Shown here: positions 43,828-53,305 of the stretch, in pieces
How positions within the stretch are numbered: position 1 is the stretch's first letter
Layout: the number at the start of each line of letters is the position of its first letter
Assembly (NCBI RefSeq): GCF_004343075.1
Contig: NZ_SLXP01000011.1
Location: forward strand, 41,954-105,953
Direction: 5' to 3'
Source of the DNA: Rhodovulum marinum
Lineage (GTDB): Bacteria; Pseudomonadota; Alphaproteobacteria; Rhodobacterales; Rhodobacteraceae
Length of the DNA stretch: 64,000 nucleotides
The notes under the pieces: generated by a model
Seen by the model: the letters and a program-made list of their open reading frames with translations, nothing else
Databases searched by the model: none
Told to the model about the DNA's origin: nothing
Translations under genes and position numbers: made by a program

Positions 43828-46285
43828 GGTCTGTCTCCTTCGGGTCAGGGGTGGGTGGTTCCGCGCCGGCGGTCGCCGGTCCGAGCAACTCGACCGCCCA
43901 GTCGAGCCCGCGATGGCGGAGCCAGGCTGCGGCGAACCCTGCGCGGCCGTGCTGGGCGAGGATGTCGAAGATCGCGGCCTGGTCGGCCTTGGACGAGGCG
44001 GCGGAAAAGGCCAGCGCGACTTCGCCCAAACCCAACGAGAACAACCGGTTGCCGCGGCGCGACTGGCAGTAATAGTCGCGCTTCGGGATCGCGCGCGCGA
44101 CGATCTCGATCTGCCGGTCGTTCAGCCCGAAGTTCCGGTAGATGCGCGCGATCTGCGGTTCGACGGCGCGCTCGTTGGGCAGGAAGATGCGGGTGGGGCA
44201 GCTCTCGACGATGGCGGGCGCGATGAGCGATCCGTCGATATCGGCCAGCGACTGGGTGGCGAAGACGACGAAAGCGTTCTTCTTCCTGAGCGTCTTCAGC
44301 CATTCGCGCAGCTGCCCGCCGAAATTGGCGTCATCCAGCGCGAGCCAGCCCTCGTCGATCAGGATCATCGTGGGCCGGCCGTCGAGCCGCGCCTCGATCC
44401 GGTGGAAGAGATAGGCCAGCACCGCGGGTGCTGCGGGCGAGCCGATCAGCCCCTCGGTCTCGAGGGCCAGCACATCGGCCTGGCCCAGCTCCTCGGCTTC
44501 GGCATCGAGGAGCCGCCCGAAGGGCCCGCCGAGGCAGAAGGGCTTGAGCGCGCGCTTGAGTTCGGTCGATTGCAGTAGGACCGAAAGGCCCGTGAGCGTG
44601 CGCTCCTCGACCGGGGCCGAGGCGAGCGAGGTCAGCGCCGACCAGAGGTGATCGCGCGCGACAGGTTCGATGGTCGCCCCTTCGCGGCCCAGGATCCCGG
44701 CCAGCCAGTCCTGCGCCCAGGTGCGTTCCGCGGCCTCGTCGATCCGGGCGAGCGGTTGCAGCTGCACCGCGGGGTCCTCGTCAGCCAGCGCCTCGCCCAG
44801 GTTCTCCCAATCCCCGCCCATGGCGAGCGTGGCGCAGCGGATCGAGCCGCCGAAATCGAAGGCAAAGACCTGCGCACCGGCATAACGGCGGAATTGCAGC
44901 GCCATGAGGGCCAGCAGGACCGACTTGCCCGCCCCGGTCGGCCCGACTACAGCCATGTGGCCGACATCGCCGACATGGGTGGAAAACCGGAACGGGGTCG
45001 AGCCCTCGGTCTCGGCGTGGAAGAGCGGCGGGCCCTGGAGGTGATCGTTGCGCGCGGGGCCCGCCCAGACCGCCGAGACCGGGATCATGTGCGCGAGGTT
45101 CAGCGTCGAGATCGGGGGCTGGCGGATATTGGCGTAGAGATGCCCGGGCAGCGAGCCGAGCCAGGCCTCGAGCGCGTTCAGCGTTTCCGGGATGCAGGTG
45201 AAATCGCGGCCCTGCACGATCTTCTCGGCCGCCTGGAGCTTGGCTTCGGCCGCGCGGGGATCCTCATCCCAGACCGTGATCGTGGCGGTGACATAGGCGG
45301 CACCCGCCGCATCGGCGCCAAGCTCCTGCAGCGCCTTGTCGGCATCGGCCGCCTTGTTGGCCGCGTCGCTGTCGAGCAGCGTCGAGGCCTCGTTGGTCAT
45401 CACCTCCTTCAGGATCGCGGCCACCGACTTGCGCTTGGCGAACCACTGGCGGCGGATGCGGGTGAAGAGGCGGGCCGCATCGGTCTTGTCGAGGCAGATC
45501 GCCCGTGTGCACCAGCGATACTCGAAGGCCTGGCCGTTCAACTCGTCCAAGAGCCCCGGCCAGGTGGCACTGGGAAGCCCGAGGATCGTCAGCGTGCGCA
45601 AGTGCATGGACCCGAGCCGCGGGGCGAGGCCTCCGAGGAGCGGCGCGTCGGCCAGCACCGCGTCGAGATGCATCGGCACCTCGGGCACCCGCACACGCTG
45701 GCGCCGCGTCGAGATAGTGGAATGGAGGTAGGTCAGCGTCTCGGCATCCGTCAGCCACGCTGCCTCGGGCATGACCCCTTCGAGCAGGTCGAGGAAGCGG
45801 TCGGTGCGGCCGGTGAAGCCGGCGAGGAGTTCCGCCGGGTCGGTACCTTGTGCGGGCGCGTTCTCGATCAGCCAGCCCCCGGCGCGGCGGGCCTCGTCGG
45901 CGGGCGGCAACCAGACCAGCGTCAGGACATACGTGCTCTCGAAATGCGCCTGTTCCTCTTCGAACTGTGCCCGCCGCTCGGCATCGACCAGCGCCGAGAC
46001 CGGGTCGGGGAAATCCGAGGCCGGATAGTCCTGCGCCGGGATCCGCTGCGCTTCGACGAAGACGGCCCAGCCGGACCCCAGCCGCCGGAGCGCCGCGTTC
46101 AGCCGTGCCGAGGTGGCGACCAGTTCGGCGGGCGTGGCGGAGTCGAGATCGGGCCCGCGGAACCGGGCGCTGCGCTGCAGGCTGCCGTCCTTGTTCAGGA
46201 TCACGCCCGGGGCGACCAGCGCCGCCCATGGCAGGAAATCCGCGAGCGATACGGGCTTGCTTCGGTATTCGGCGAGGCGCAGCAT
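43811..46285 (-). CDS. trbE: Conjugal transfer ATPase TrbE (VirB4-like)
   Basis: The 824-residue product starts at ATG 46285 (MLRLAEYRSKPVSLADFLPW). It has the CagE/VirB4 N-domain (LDAVLADAPLLGGLAPRLG) and the P-loop ATPase domain: MAVVGPTGAGKSVLLALMAL (Walker A), PTMILIDEGWLALDDANFGG (Walker B) and VVFATQSLADIDGS. This is the largest T4SS energy protein, driving pilus and substrate transfer at the inner membrane. Length and motif order are typical. The C-terminal proline-rich tail overlaps trbJ. Confidence 0.96.
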   Translation of the reverse strand: MLRLAEYRSKPVSLADFLPWAALVAPGVILNKDGSLQRSARFRGPDLDSATPAELVATSARLNAALRRLGSGWAVFVEAQRIPAQDYPASDFPDPVSALVDAERRAQFEEEQAHFESTYVLTLVWLPPADEARRAGGWLIENAPAQGTDPAELLAGFTGRTDRFLDLLEGVMPEAAWLTDAETLTYLHSTISTRRQRVRVPEVPMHLDAVLADAPLLGGLAPRLGSMHLRTLTILGLPSATWPGLLDELNGQAFEYRWCTRAICLDKTDAARLFTRIRRQWFAKRKSVAAILKEVMTNEASTLLDSDAANKAADADKALQELGADAAGAAYVTATITVWDEDPRAAEAKLQAAEKIVQGRDFTCIPETLNALEAWLGSLPGHLYANIRQPPISTLNLAHMIPVSAVWAGPARNDHLQGPPLFHAETEGSTPFRFSTHVGDVGHMAVVGPTGAGKSVLLALMALQFRRYAGAQVFAFDFGGSIRCATLAMGGDWENLGEALADEDPAVQLQPLARIDEAAERTWAQDWLAGILGREGATIEPVARDHLWSALTSLASAPVEERTLTGLSVLLQSTELKRALKPFCLGGPFGRLLDAEAEELGQADVLALETEGLIGSPAAPAVLAYLFHRIEARLDGRPTMILIDEGWLALDDANFGGQLREWLKTLRKKNAFVVFATQSLADIDGSLIAPAIVESCPTRIFLPNERAVEPQIARIYRNFGLNDRQIEIVARAIPKRDYYCQSRRGNRLFSLGLGEVALAFSAASSKADQAAIFDILAQHGRAGFAAAWLRHRGLDWAVELLGPATAGAEPPTPDPKETDHDPQP

Positions 46286-46289
46286 CGGT

Positions 46290-46559
46290 TCAGACCCCGA
46301 ACCAGGACGGGTAGCGCAGGTGCCGCCGTGCGACCTCGGCAATCTGCGCGTCGCGCCTCGCGGCCCAGACGGCCAGGAGATGACCGATCAGCCAGAAGGC
46401 GAGCCCGACCAGCCAGAGCCGCAGCCCCAGCCCGATGGCGGCGGCGAGCGTGCCGTTGGCGATGGCGATGGCGCGCGGCGCGCCCGCGAGCAGGATCGGA
46501 TCGATCAGGGCGCGGTGAACCGGCGCGAGATAACCGGGAATGTCGGTCGGGCTCTCCAT
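46290..46559 (-). CDS. trbD: Conjugal transfer protein TrbD (VirB3-like)
   Basis: The 89-residue protein runs GYLAPVHRALIDPILLAGAP, RAIAIANGTLAAAIGLGLRL then a second helix (LWLVGLAFWLIGHLLAVWAA) and RYPSWFGV. This is the two-helix TrbD/VirB3 inner-membrane protein that pairs with TrbE/VirB4. Its ATG overlaps the trbC stop as TGATG. Confidence 0.93.
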   Translation of the reverse strand: MESPTDIPGYLAPVHRALIDPILLAGAPRAIAIANGTLAAAIGLGLRLWLVGLAFWLIGHLLAVWAARRDAQIAEVARRHLRYPSWFGV

Positions 46560-46885
46560 CAGATCAGCGCCCCACCGCCGAAGGAGAAGAAGGAGAGGAA
46601 GAAGCTCGAGGCCGCGAAGGCGATGGAGAGGCCGAACACGATCTGCACGAGCCGCCGGAACCCGCCGCCGGTGTCGCCGAAGGCCAGCGTCAGGCCGGTG
46701 ACGATGATGATGATCACCGCGACGATCTTGGCGACCGGGCCCTCGATCGACTCGAGGATCGACTGGAGCGGCGCTTCCCAAGGCATGCCCGACCCGGCGG
46801 CCAGCGCCGGAGTGGAGATCAGGACGGATGTCGCGGCGAGGATGGCAAGGCCCGCAACGCGAGATGCGACGGGAAATGCGGTCAC
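46559..46885 (-). CDS. trbC: Conjugal transfer pilin TrbC (VirB2-like)
   Basis: The 108-residue product starts at GTG 46885, overlapping the trbB stop (GTGA). A signal peptide (VAGLAILAATSVLISTPALA) is followed by two hydrophobic helices (IVAVIIIIVTGLTLAFGD; IVFGLSIAFAASSFFLSFFS). This is the pro-pilin that TraF-like S26 peptidases process, with cyclisation known in RP4. A traF gene is present at 53306-53815. The short length and position next to trbB are typical. Confidence 0.92.
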   Translation of the reverse strand: MTAFPVASRVAGLAILAATSVLISTPALAAGSGMPWEAPLQSILESIEGPVAKIVAVIIIIVTGLTLAFGDTGGGFRRLVQIVFGLSIAFAASSFFLSFFSFGGGALI

Positions 46886-47865
46886 GGCTGATCTCCATGG
46901 CTGGGGGTGAGGAGGTCTTCGAGGGCGTAGTCGCCTACAGGGCTCAGCCCGGTCACCCGGGCGAGTTCGATCAGCCGCCGCTCGGCGCCGCGCCCGGCGA
47001 GGACGGCGACCAGGTCGATGGTCTCGGCGATCAGGGCGCGCGGGACGGTGACCACGACCTCCTGGATCAGCTGTTCCATCCGCCGCAGGGCCCCCAGCGC
47101 CGAGCCCGCGTGGATCGTCCCGATCCCGCCGGGATGGCCGGTGCCCCAGGCCTTCAGGAGATCCAGCGCCTCGGCCCCGCGCACCTCGCCGATGGGAATG
47201 CGGTCGGGGCGCAGGCGGAGCGAGGAGCGCACGAGATCGGAGAGCGTCGCGACGCCGTCCTTGGTGCGCAGCGCGACGAGGTTGGGCGTCAGGCACTGCA
47301 ACTCGCGGGTATCCTCGATCAGCACGACGCGGTCGGTGGTCCGGGCGACCTCGGCCAGCAGCGCATTGGTCAGCGTGGTCTTGCCCGTCGAGGTCCCGCC
47401 CGCGACGAGGATATTGGCCCGCCCGGCGACGGCCTCGTGCAGGGCATGGGCGGCCTCGACCGTCATGATCCCGGCGGCGACGTAATCCTGCAGCGTGAAC
47501 ACGGCGACGGCGGGCTTGCGGATGGCGAAGGCCGGGGCCGCGACCACCGGGGGCAAGAGGCCCTCGAACCGCTCCCCCGTCCCGGGCAGTTCCGCCGAGA
47601 CCCGCGGCGCCCCGGCATGGACCTCGGCGCCGACATGGTGTGCGACCAGCCGGATGATCCGCTCCCCGTCCGACGCCGACAGCCGCGCGCCGGTGTCGCA
47701 AAGCCCCTCAGCCAGCCGATCGACCCAGAGCCGGCCGTCGGGGTTCAGCATTACCTCGACGACCGCGGGGTCTTCGAGCCAGGCCGCGACATCGGCGCCC
47801 AACGCCGTACGCAGCATCCGCGCGCCGCGGGTTGAGGCTTCAGGATGGAGGGTGGTGACGGACAT
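46882..47865 (-). CDS. trbB: Conjugal transfer ATPase TrbB (VirB11-like)
   Basis: The 327-residue hexameric ATPase has [17 protein letters not shown] in the N-domain, Walker [21 protein letters not shown], Asp box [13 protein letters not shown], Walker B region [20 protein letters not shown] and His box [20 protein letters not shown]. VirB11-type proteins switch the T4SS between pilus assembly and DNA transfer. It is the first gene of the trb operon; 216 bp with no clear gene (47866-48081) separate it from the RHH gene. Confidence 0.96.
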   Translation of the reverse strand: MSVTTLHPEASTRGARMLRTALGADVAAWLEDPAVVEVMLNPDGRLWVDRLAEGLCDTGARLSASDGERIIRLVAHHVGAEVHAGAPRVSAELPGTGERFEGLLPPVVAAPAFAIRKPAVAVFTLQDYVAAGIMTVEAAHALHEAVAGRANILVAGGTSTGKTTLTNALLAEVARTTDRVVLIEDTRELQCLTPNLVALRTKDGVATLSDLVRSSLRLRPDRIPIGEVRGAEALDLLKAWGTGHPGGIGTIHAGSALGALRRMEQLIQEVVVTVPRALIAETIDLVAVLAGRGAERRLIELARVTGLSPVGDYALEDLLTPSHGDQP

Positions 47866-48081
47866 GTTCGGCCCCGCGTTGGATCACGGGACCGATCAAG
47901 AAGACCGGAGTCAGGCGCGGGGCAACAGCGGTGAGGGCGTAGTAGGGCTGGGGCGCGGAAAGGCAGGTGGACGCGGAGTGTCCGGAAGGGATGGGCGCTG
48001 CGAGGCCTTGCCGGAACGTCGAGGTGGCCGCACAGCTGCCACTCGTGCGCGATGAGGCGAATGACCGCTATTGCCCCGCCG

Positions 48082-48519
48082 TTACTGTTCCGATTCGTGG
48101 CCATCGTCTGTGCCCGCACGGATTTCCCGACTCAGGTCCTTCACCAGCGTCGCTCCCTTCGCCAGCCTGCGCGCCAGCGTCTCGACGAAACCGGCATAGC
48201 GCTCCCTGCCCTTCGCCTGCGCGGCGTCGTGCAACTCGTCGGGCAAGGGCGGCGTGGTCGTGAGCCAGAACCGGACGAAGAGCGCAAGGGCCTCGCCGGC
48301 GATCTCCTGGTCCCGTTCGAGGCGTTCCATCGCGCGGGTCAGCCGGTCGAGGCGGCGGACCAGCACGGCCTCGTTCTGCTCGGCGCCGTCCGGCGAGAGG
48401 AAGGACGCGACCGCGGCCTCGATGATCTGCGTTCGCGGGACGCGGCGGCGGGCCGCCAGCGCATCCAGGTCATCGGCAAGGCCCGCATCGAGATAGACGG
48501 TGACCTTTTCCTTTCTCAT
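48082..48519 (-). CDS. RHH/CopG-family DNA-binding protein of the transfer region
   Basis: The 145-residue protein begins KEKVTVYLDAGLADDLDALA followed by RRRVPRTQIIEAAVASFL, a ribbon-helix-helix fold as in CopG/TraY-like proteins. The C-terminal half is helical and unlike known domains. It sits 11 nt downstream of traG, a regular position in this element family, where it is probably a transfer accessory protein or transcriptional regulator of the trb operon beginning downstream. It may bind the region upstream of trbB. Confidence 0.85.
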   Translation of the reverse strand: MRKEKVTVYLDAGLADDLDALAARRRVPRTQIIEAAVASFLSPDGAEQNEAVLVRRLDRLTRAMERLERDQEIAGEALALFVRFWLTTTPPLPDELHDAAQAKGRERYAGFVETLARRLAKGATLVKDLSREIRAGTDDGHESEQ

Positions 48520-48530
48520 GATCGGACCTC

Positions 48531-50522
48531 CTAGAGCTTCCTGCCTTCGTCGGGATCGAGCGTGGCCTGCCGGGCGATGACCCGCGCCTGCCTTTCCATC
48601 TCGCGGGCAGACTGGGTTTGGTCGGCGGGATCGTCGTCGAAGCGGAATTCCTTTTGGCGCGGCGGCGGCTTTCCTTCGACGGTTTCCTGCACGGCCAGCT
48701 CCCGTTCGCGCCGGATTCCGCCTTCGCGATCTGGTTTCGGCGCTGGCTTGGCCTGGGCCGCGGGCACGGCGACCGGGGCGAGACCGCTCCAGTCGTCCGT
48801 TCCCCGGGCGACGGGAAGGCCTGTCCCCCCGGGCCGCGGCGCGGCAACGACCCGGGCCTTCAGTTGCCCATCAAGGAAATAGCGCACCTTGCGCGCCCGA
48901 ATCGGCGGCGCCCCCGAGACGAGGACGATCTCGTCGTCGGGCGGCAGCTGCATGATCTCGCCCGGGGTCAGGAGCGCGCGCGCGGTTTCCTGCCGCGAGA
49001 CCATGAGGTGCCCGAGCCAGGGCGACAGGCGATGGCCTGCATAGTTCTTCATCGCGCGCAACTCGGTCGTGGTGCCGAGCGCGTCGGACAGGCGCTTGGC
49101 CGTGCGTTCGTCATTGGTCGCGAAGGCCACGCGGACATGGCAATTGTCGAGGATCGCGTTGTTCGACCCGTAGGCCTTCTCGATCTGGTTCAGCGACTGG
49201 GCGATCAGGAAGGCCTTGAGCCCGTAGCCCGCCATGAAGGCGAGCTGGGATTCGAAGAAGTCGAGCCGCCCCAGCGCGGGGAACTCGTCGAGCATGAACA
49301 AGAGGCGATGGCGGCGGGCGCCGGTGTCGAGCTCCTCGGTCAGGCGGCGGCCGATCTGGTTCAGGATCAGCCGGATCAGCGGCTTGGTGCGCGAGATATC
49401 GGACGGCGGCACCACGAGGTAGAGCGTGGCGGGACGGGACCCGGTCACCAGATCGTCGATGCGCCAGTCGCAGCGACCGGTGACGGCGGCGACCACCGGG
49501 TCGCGGTAGAGCGCGAGGAACGACAATGCGGTCGAGAGTACGCCGGACCGTTCGTTCTCGGCCTTGTTCAGAAGCTCGCGGGCGGCCTGCGCAACCACGG
49601 GATGGGGGCGATCCCCGAGATGGGGCGTGCGCATCATCGCGTCCAGTGTCGCGTCGATCCGGCGTCGGGGATCGGACAGGAGCGCGGCGACCCCGGCCAG
49701 CGTCTTGTCGCGTTCGGCATAGAGCACGTGCAGGATGGTGCCCACCAGCAGCGAATGGCTCGTCTTCTCCCAGTGGTTGCGCCGCTCGAGCTGGCCTTCG
49801 GGATCGACGAGGACGTCGGCGATGTTCTGGACATCGCGCACCTCGCACAGCCCCCGCCGCACCTCGAGCAGCGGGTTGTAGGCGGCGCTCGCGGCGTCGG
49901 TCGGATCGAAGCGCAGCACCGGGCCGATGCGTGCCCGCCAGCCCGCGGTCAGCTGCCAGTTCTCGCCCTTGATGTCGTGAACGATGGCCGAGCCCGGCCA
50001 GGTCAGCAGGCTCGGGATCACGAGGCCCACGCCCTTGCCCGAGCGTGTCGGCGCGAAGCAGAGCACATGTTCGGGCCCGTCGTGGCGGAGATAGCGCCGG
50101 TCGAGCCGCCCGAGCACGACCCCGTCCGCGCCGAAGAGCCCGGCCGCCGTCACGTCGTCAGGCATGGCCCAGCGGGCCGAGCCGAAGGTGGTGACGTCGC
50201 GGGCCTCGCGGGCGCGCAGGACCGAGAGGAGGATGGCGACGGCGATCGCGGCGATGCCGCCCGACGCGGCGATCACCGCGCCCTCGACGAAGATGCGCGG
50301 GGCATAGGCGTCGTACCAGTACCACCAGGCGAAAAAGGCCCAGGGCCGGTAGACCGGCCAGCCGAGGAGCGTGGCGATCGGCGCACCGAGCCCGGGCTGG
50401 TGGCCGAGGCGGAGGGCGACCCATTGGGTTGCGGCCCAGACGAAGATCAGGACTACGAGGCTCACGAGGGTGATCTGGCCCCAGAGGATCCTCGTGGCGG
50501 GCGCGTTGGCGGAGCGGGTCAT
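48531..50522 (-). CDS. traG: Type IV coupling protein TraG (VirD4-like)
   Basis: The 663-residue protein has N-terminal helices (ITLVSLVVLIFVWAATQWVA; WAFFAWWYWYDAYAP; GGIAAIAVAILLSVL) then VTTFGSARWAMPDDVTAAGL, Walker A CFAPTRSGKGVGLVIPSLL and Walker B LLFMLDEFPALGRLDFFES, with IAQSLNQIEKAYGSNNAILD. This is the DNA-pumping coupling ATPase that links the relaxase-DNA complex to the Trb channel. A basic, proline-rich C-terminal tail follows residue 560. It lies between the relaxase and RHH genes. Confidence 0.96.
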   Translation of the reverse strand: MTRSANAPATRILWGQITLVSLVVLIFVWAATQWVALRLGHQPGLGAPIATLLGWPVYRPWAFFAWWYWYDAYAPRIFVEGAVIAASGGIAAIAVAILLSVLRAREARDVTTFGSARWAMPDDVTAAGLFGADGVVLGRLDRRYLRHDGPEHVLCFAPTRSGKGVGLVIPSLLTWPGSAIVHDIKGENWQLTAGWRARIGPVLRFDPTDAASAAYNPLLEVRRGLCEVRDVQNIADVLVDPEGQLERRNHWEKTSHSLLVGTILHVLYAERDKTLAGVAALLSDPRRRIDATLDAMMRTPHLGDRPHPVVAQAARELLNKAENERSGVLSTALSFLALYRDPVVAAVTGRCDWRIDDLVTGSRPATLYLVVPPSDISRTKPLIRLILNQIGRRLTEELDTGARRHRLLFMLDEFPALGRLDFFESQLAFMAGYGLKAFLIAQSLNQIEKAYGSNNAILDNCHVRVAFATNDERTAKRLSDALGTTTELRAMKNYAGHRLSPWLGHLMVSRQETARALLTPGEIMQLPPDDEIVLVSGAPPIRARKVRYFLDGQLKARVVAAPRPGGTGLPVARGTDDWSGLAPVAVPAAQAKPAPKPDREGGIRRERELAVQETVEGKPPPRQKEFRFDDDPADQTQSAREMERQARVIARQATLDPDEGRKL

Positions 50523-50540
50523 GCGGGTCGGCCCCCCCTG

Positions 50541-52304
50541 TCAGAGGCTGAGGCCGCGCTGGCGGCCGAGGGACCACTCGATGCCGCCGCCGGAGGTCAT
50601 GGTGCCGGCGACGCCGCGGCCGAGGTGGCGGTCGAGCTGCGGGGTCCAGGGGACAAGCGAGAAGCCGAGGCCGCCCTCCGGCCCGAAGCCCTCGATCATC
50701 GCGAAGCGGCCCGAGGCGAGGTCGAGGCGCCGCTGGTAGATGCCGCCGACCGCCTCGCCCTCTGCGGGCCTGTGGCGGGGAAGACCGGTCCGGGCGGCGA
50801 TGGCCGCGGCGGCGCCGTCAAGCTCGCGGGCGCGCAGCGTGGCGAGCAGGTCGCGGGCGAAGACGACGCGCCCGCCCGCGCGTCGGGCCAGGCCCTCGGC
50901 TACAAGGTGATCGGCGCGCCGGTCGAGCGCGTCGCGGACCGCGGCGCCGAAGCCCGCGCCGGCGAGCGGCACGGGATCGCGGGCGAGCCGCAGCCGGTCG
51001 AGCCAGGTCGCGCCCTCGGCCTCGATCTGGGCGGCCAGCGCGAGGTCGGAGCGCCCGACCAGCGCGAGGTTCGGGGCGTCGCCGTCCGCAGATGTCCAGA
51101 GGCGCGTCTCGACGATGCCGCCGGGCGGGGTATCCCCCGTCGCCTCGATGTCGTCAAAGCGCAGGTGATGGACGCGGCCATCGACCCCGTCGATGATCGC
51201 GTATCCCGTGCCGCGGTGCTCGTCGTGGAAGCCGCGCTCGACGAGCCTGCCGAGGATCGGCGTCTCGGGGGTCCCCTCGATGGCGAAGTCGGTGGCCGCG
51301 CGGTCGGGCCCGCCGGCCAGGGCGCGGTGCATCGTCTTGATGATGTCGCCCCTGAGCCCGAGGTCGCGGAGCGTCGCCTCGGCGCCGGGGCGGAGTTCCC
51401 ACATGGCCGGCGCGATCCGGTCCGCCAGTCCGAGCCGTTCGAGCGTCTGCGCCCGGCCGATCATCCGCCGGCGCAACGCGGGATCGCGCGGCTCGGGCGC
51501 GCCGTGCCGGAGATCGGCGATCCCGCCCGCGTCGTCGGACAGCGCCCGCAGCGCCCGGTCGAGATCGGTCCAGCGCTCGGCACTGACCTGGGCCTCCAGC
51601 GCCCGGGCCATCTCGCGCGCGCTGCGGGGGCCAAGCTCGATCCCGACCAGGTGCTCGGCGCGGGCGCGCAGCCCATGGCTGATGTAGTCGCGCGAGATAA
51701 CGAGGTCGCGGCCGTCCCCGACCCGGCCCCGGATGAGGATGTGGACATGCGGGTTGTCGGTGTTCCAGTGATCGGCGGCGATCCAGTCGAGCCGCGTGCC
51801 GAGATCGCGCTCGGCGCTTGCCATGAGGTCGCGGGTGAAGGCGCGCAGGTCTTGCATCTCGGTGGCATCCTCGGGCGAGACGATGAAGCGGAAATGATGC
51901 CGGTCGTCCTCGCAGGCCTCGGCGAAGGCGCGGCCGTCAGCGGCCTCGTCGGTTCGGTCGAAGAGCGCCGCGTCCCGCCCGTCTCGGGCGACCCCCTCGC
52001 GCTGGAGGTAGCCGATGTGGCGGGAGAGCGGCGCCGAGCGGTACCGTGCTCCGCGGTGGCGCACGATGCGCGCCTTGACCACGACCCGGCGGGCGGGATC
52101 GGCAAGCCCCCTTGCGGTGCGGGCGAACCGGCCCCGGCCGAAGCCCGCGCCGCGCCCGGAGCCGCCGAAGCGATAGCCGGTATGGCCGGCCTTCCGCGCG
52201 GCCTGCATCACCTCCGAGACGAACCGCGCCGGGCGCTTCGGGGTCTTCCCGCCATCGCGGATGCGGCCGGGGCGGATGCGGAGGCCGTCCTCGCGCCGCG
52301 TCAT
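50541..52304 (-). CDS. Relaxase/mobilisation nuclease (VirD2-like) with DUF3363
   Basis: The 587-residue protein has a basic N-terminus, a probable active-site tyrosine in YRSAPLSRHIGYLQREG and the histidine motif of VirD2-like relaxases DHWNTDNPHVHILIRGR. DUF3363 follows (about residues 280-587, for example RLGLADRIAPAMWELRPGAE). The relaxase nicks oriT, stays bound to the 5' end and is carried to the recipient. oriT is likely near this gene, possibly in the 247 bp upstream (52305-52551), but I found no recognisable nick site. Confidence 0.93.
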   Translation of the reverse strand: MTRREDGLRIRPGRIRDGGKTPKRPARFVSEVMQAARKAGHTGYRFGGSGRGAGFGRGRFARTARGLADPARRVVVKARIVRHRGARYRSAPLSRHIGYLQREGVARDGRDAALFDRTDEAADGRAFAEACEDDRHHFRFIVSPEDATEMQDLRAFTRDLMASAERDLGTRLDWIAADHWNTDNPHVHILIRGRVGDGRDLVISRDYISHGLRARAEHLVGIELGPRSAREMARALEAQVSAERWTDLDRALRALSDDAGGIADLRHGAPEPRDPALRRRMIGRAQTLERLGLADRIAPAMWELRPGAEATLRDLGLRGDIIKTMHRALAGGPDRAATDFAIEGTPETPILGRLVERGFHDEHRGTGYAIIDGVDGRVHHLRFDDIEATGDTPPGGIVETRLWTSADGDAPNLALVGRSDLALAAQIEAEGATWLDRLRLARDPVPLAGAGFGAAVRDALDRRADHLVAEGLARRAGGRVVFARDLLATLRARELDGAAAAIAARTGLPRHRPAEGEAVGGIYQRRLDLASGRFAMIEGFGPEGGLGFSLVPWTPQLDRHLGRGVAGTMTSGGGIEWSLGRQRGLSL

Positions 52305-52551
52305 GGCCGGGCTCCCGCGTTCGCGGCCTTGCCGCAGGGAAAATCGCGGCCGATCAATCCCTTGTCCGATGCTGCACGGCAGGGTGTCCGGGCATGCGGT
52401 TCGGAGGATGCCGCCAAAACAACAGCTTGAGGTCCGCCTGCGGCACCTCTTTTATCTCGCGTCCGACCCGGGTAGCCCGGCGCCCGACCTGGCCTCCCCG
52501 CCGGTCCCCCGACGGCACGCGCCGCACCGCGAGAGAGAGCGATCGTGCTGG

Positions 52552-53301
52552 TCATGGCTGGTCCTCCTGTTCGATCGTCACGAAGAGCCCCGGTGCCGTG
52601 CCCGGAGCGGTGGGGGGCGGTGCGATCCGTGGCCCGGCACGACCTTGAACGGACGCGCGCCGGGGGCTGCGACCGGCAGGCGCCCCGCGAACGACGAAGA
52701 GCGGGGCCGCCCGCCAGTCCCGGGGGTCGGGCACGCCTTCGCTGGGTGCCGGTGATGCGGCCGAAGGCCCGATGCGCCGTGCAAGCCGGGCGACATAGGC
52801 CCGCGTCTCGCGCGGCAGCGGACGGCCCGTCGCGAGGTGCTCGCCGTAGCGTCCCGGCCCGGCGTTGTAGGCGGCGAAGGCTCCCGGGACGCCGAAGCGA
52901 TCGACCATCCGGCGCAGGTAGGCGGTGCCCGCGAGGATGTTGTCGCGCGCGTCGAACGGGTCGTCGCCGAGGCCATGGGCGGTGCGCAGCTCGGCCCAGG
53001 TGCCGGGCATGACCTGCATCAGCCCCATGGCCCCGGCGCGGCTGACGGCGCGCGGATCGCCCGCGCTTTCGACGGCGATGACGGCGCGGATCCAGGGCGC
53101 CGGCAGGCCGAACCGGGCGGCGGCCTCGGCGATGTGTCGGTCGAGCGGATGCACCGCCGTCGCGACCGATTGCGCGTTTTCCTGGCGGCCGGGCGTCCTG
53201 GCCTCTGCGCCCGCGGTGCCAGGATAGGGTGCGCCCGGGAGCAGGAGAAGGACCAGGGCCGCGACGCCCGGAATGCGACCGGAAAGGGAAGAGAGGGGCA
53301 T
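52552..53301 (-). CDS. Lytic transglycosylase (SLT family) of conjugation system
   Basis: The 249-residue protein has a signal peptide (GVAALVLLLLPGAPYPGTAG), then the SLT fold: LPAPWIRAVIAVESAGDPRA with catalytic Glu, GAMGLMQVMPGTWAELR, and FAAYNAGPGRYGEHLATGRP. It cuts peptidoglycan to let the T4SS span the wall (VirB1 role). The C-terminal 60 residues are proline-rich and disordered. It is 4 nt downstream of traF. Confidence 0.94.
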   Translation of the reverse strand: MPLSSLSGRIPGVAALVLLLLPGAPYPGTAGAEARTPGRQENAQSVATAVHPLDRHIAEAAARFGLPAPWIRAVIAVESAGDPRAVSRAGAMGLMQVMPGTWAELRTAHGLGDDPFDARDNILAGTAYLRRMVDRFGVPGAFAAYNAGPGRYGEHLATGRPLPRETRAYVARLARRIGPSAASPAPSEGVPDPRDWRAAPLFVVRGAPAGRSPRRASVQGRAGPRIAPPPTAPGTAPGLFVTIEQEDQP

Positions 53302-53305
53302 TGTC

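Noticed and set aside
44648..46891. 747-codon plus-strand open frame
   Set aside because: It lies antisense to trbE, trbD and trbC. Composition is that of a shadow frame.
48618..52430. 1270-codon plus-strand open frame
   Set aside because: It is antisense to traG and the relaxase, both with clear catalytic motifs. The predicted protein is Arg/Gly/Asp/Glu-biased low complexity, typical of high-GC shadow frames.
52301..52555. 84-codon minus-strand frame between lytic transglycosylase and relaxase genes
   Set aside because: It overlaps the relaxase start, has no recognisable motif, and its Gly/Ala/Pro/Arg composition looks like non-coding GC-rich DNA.
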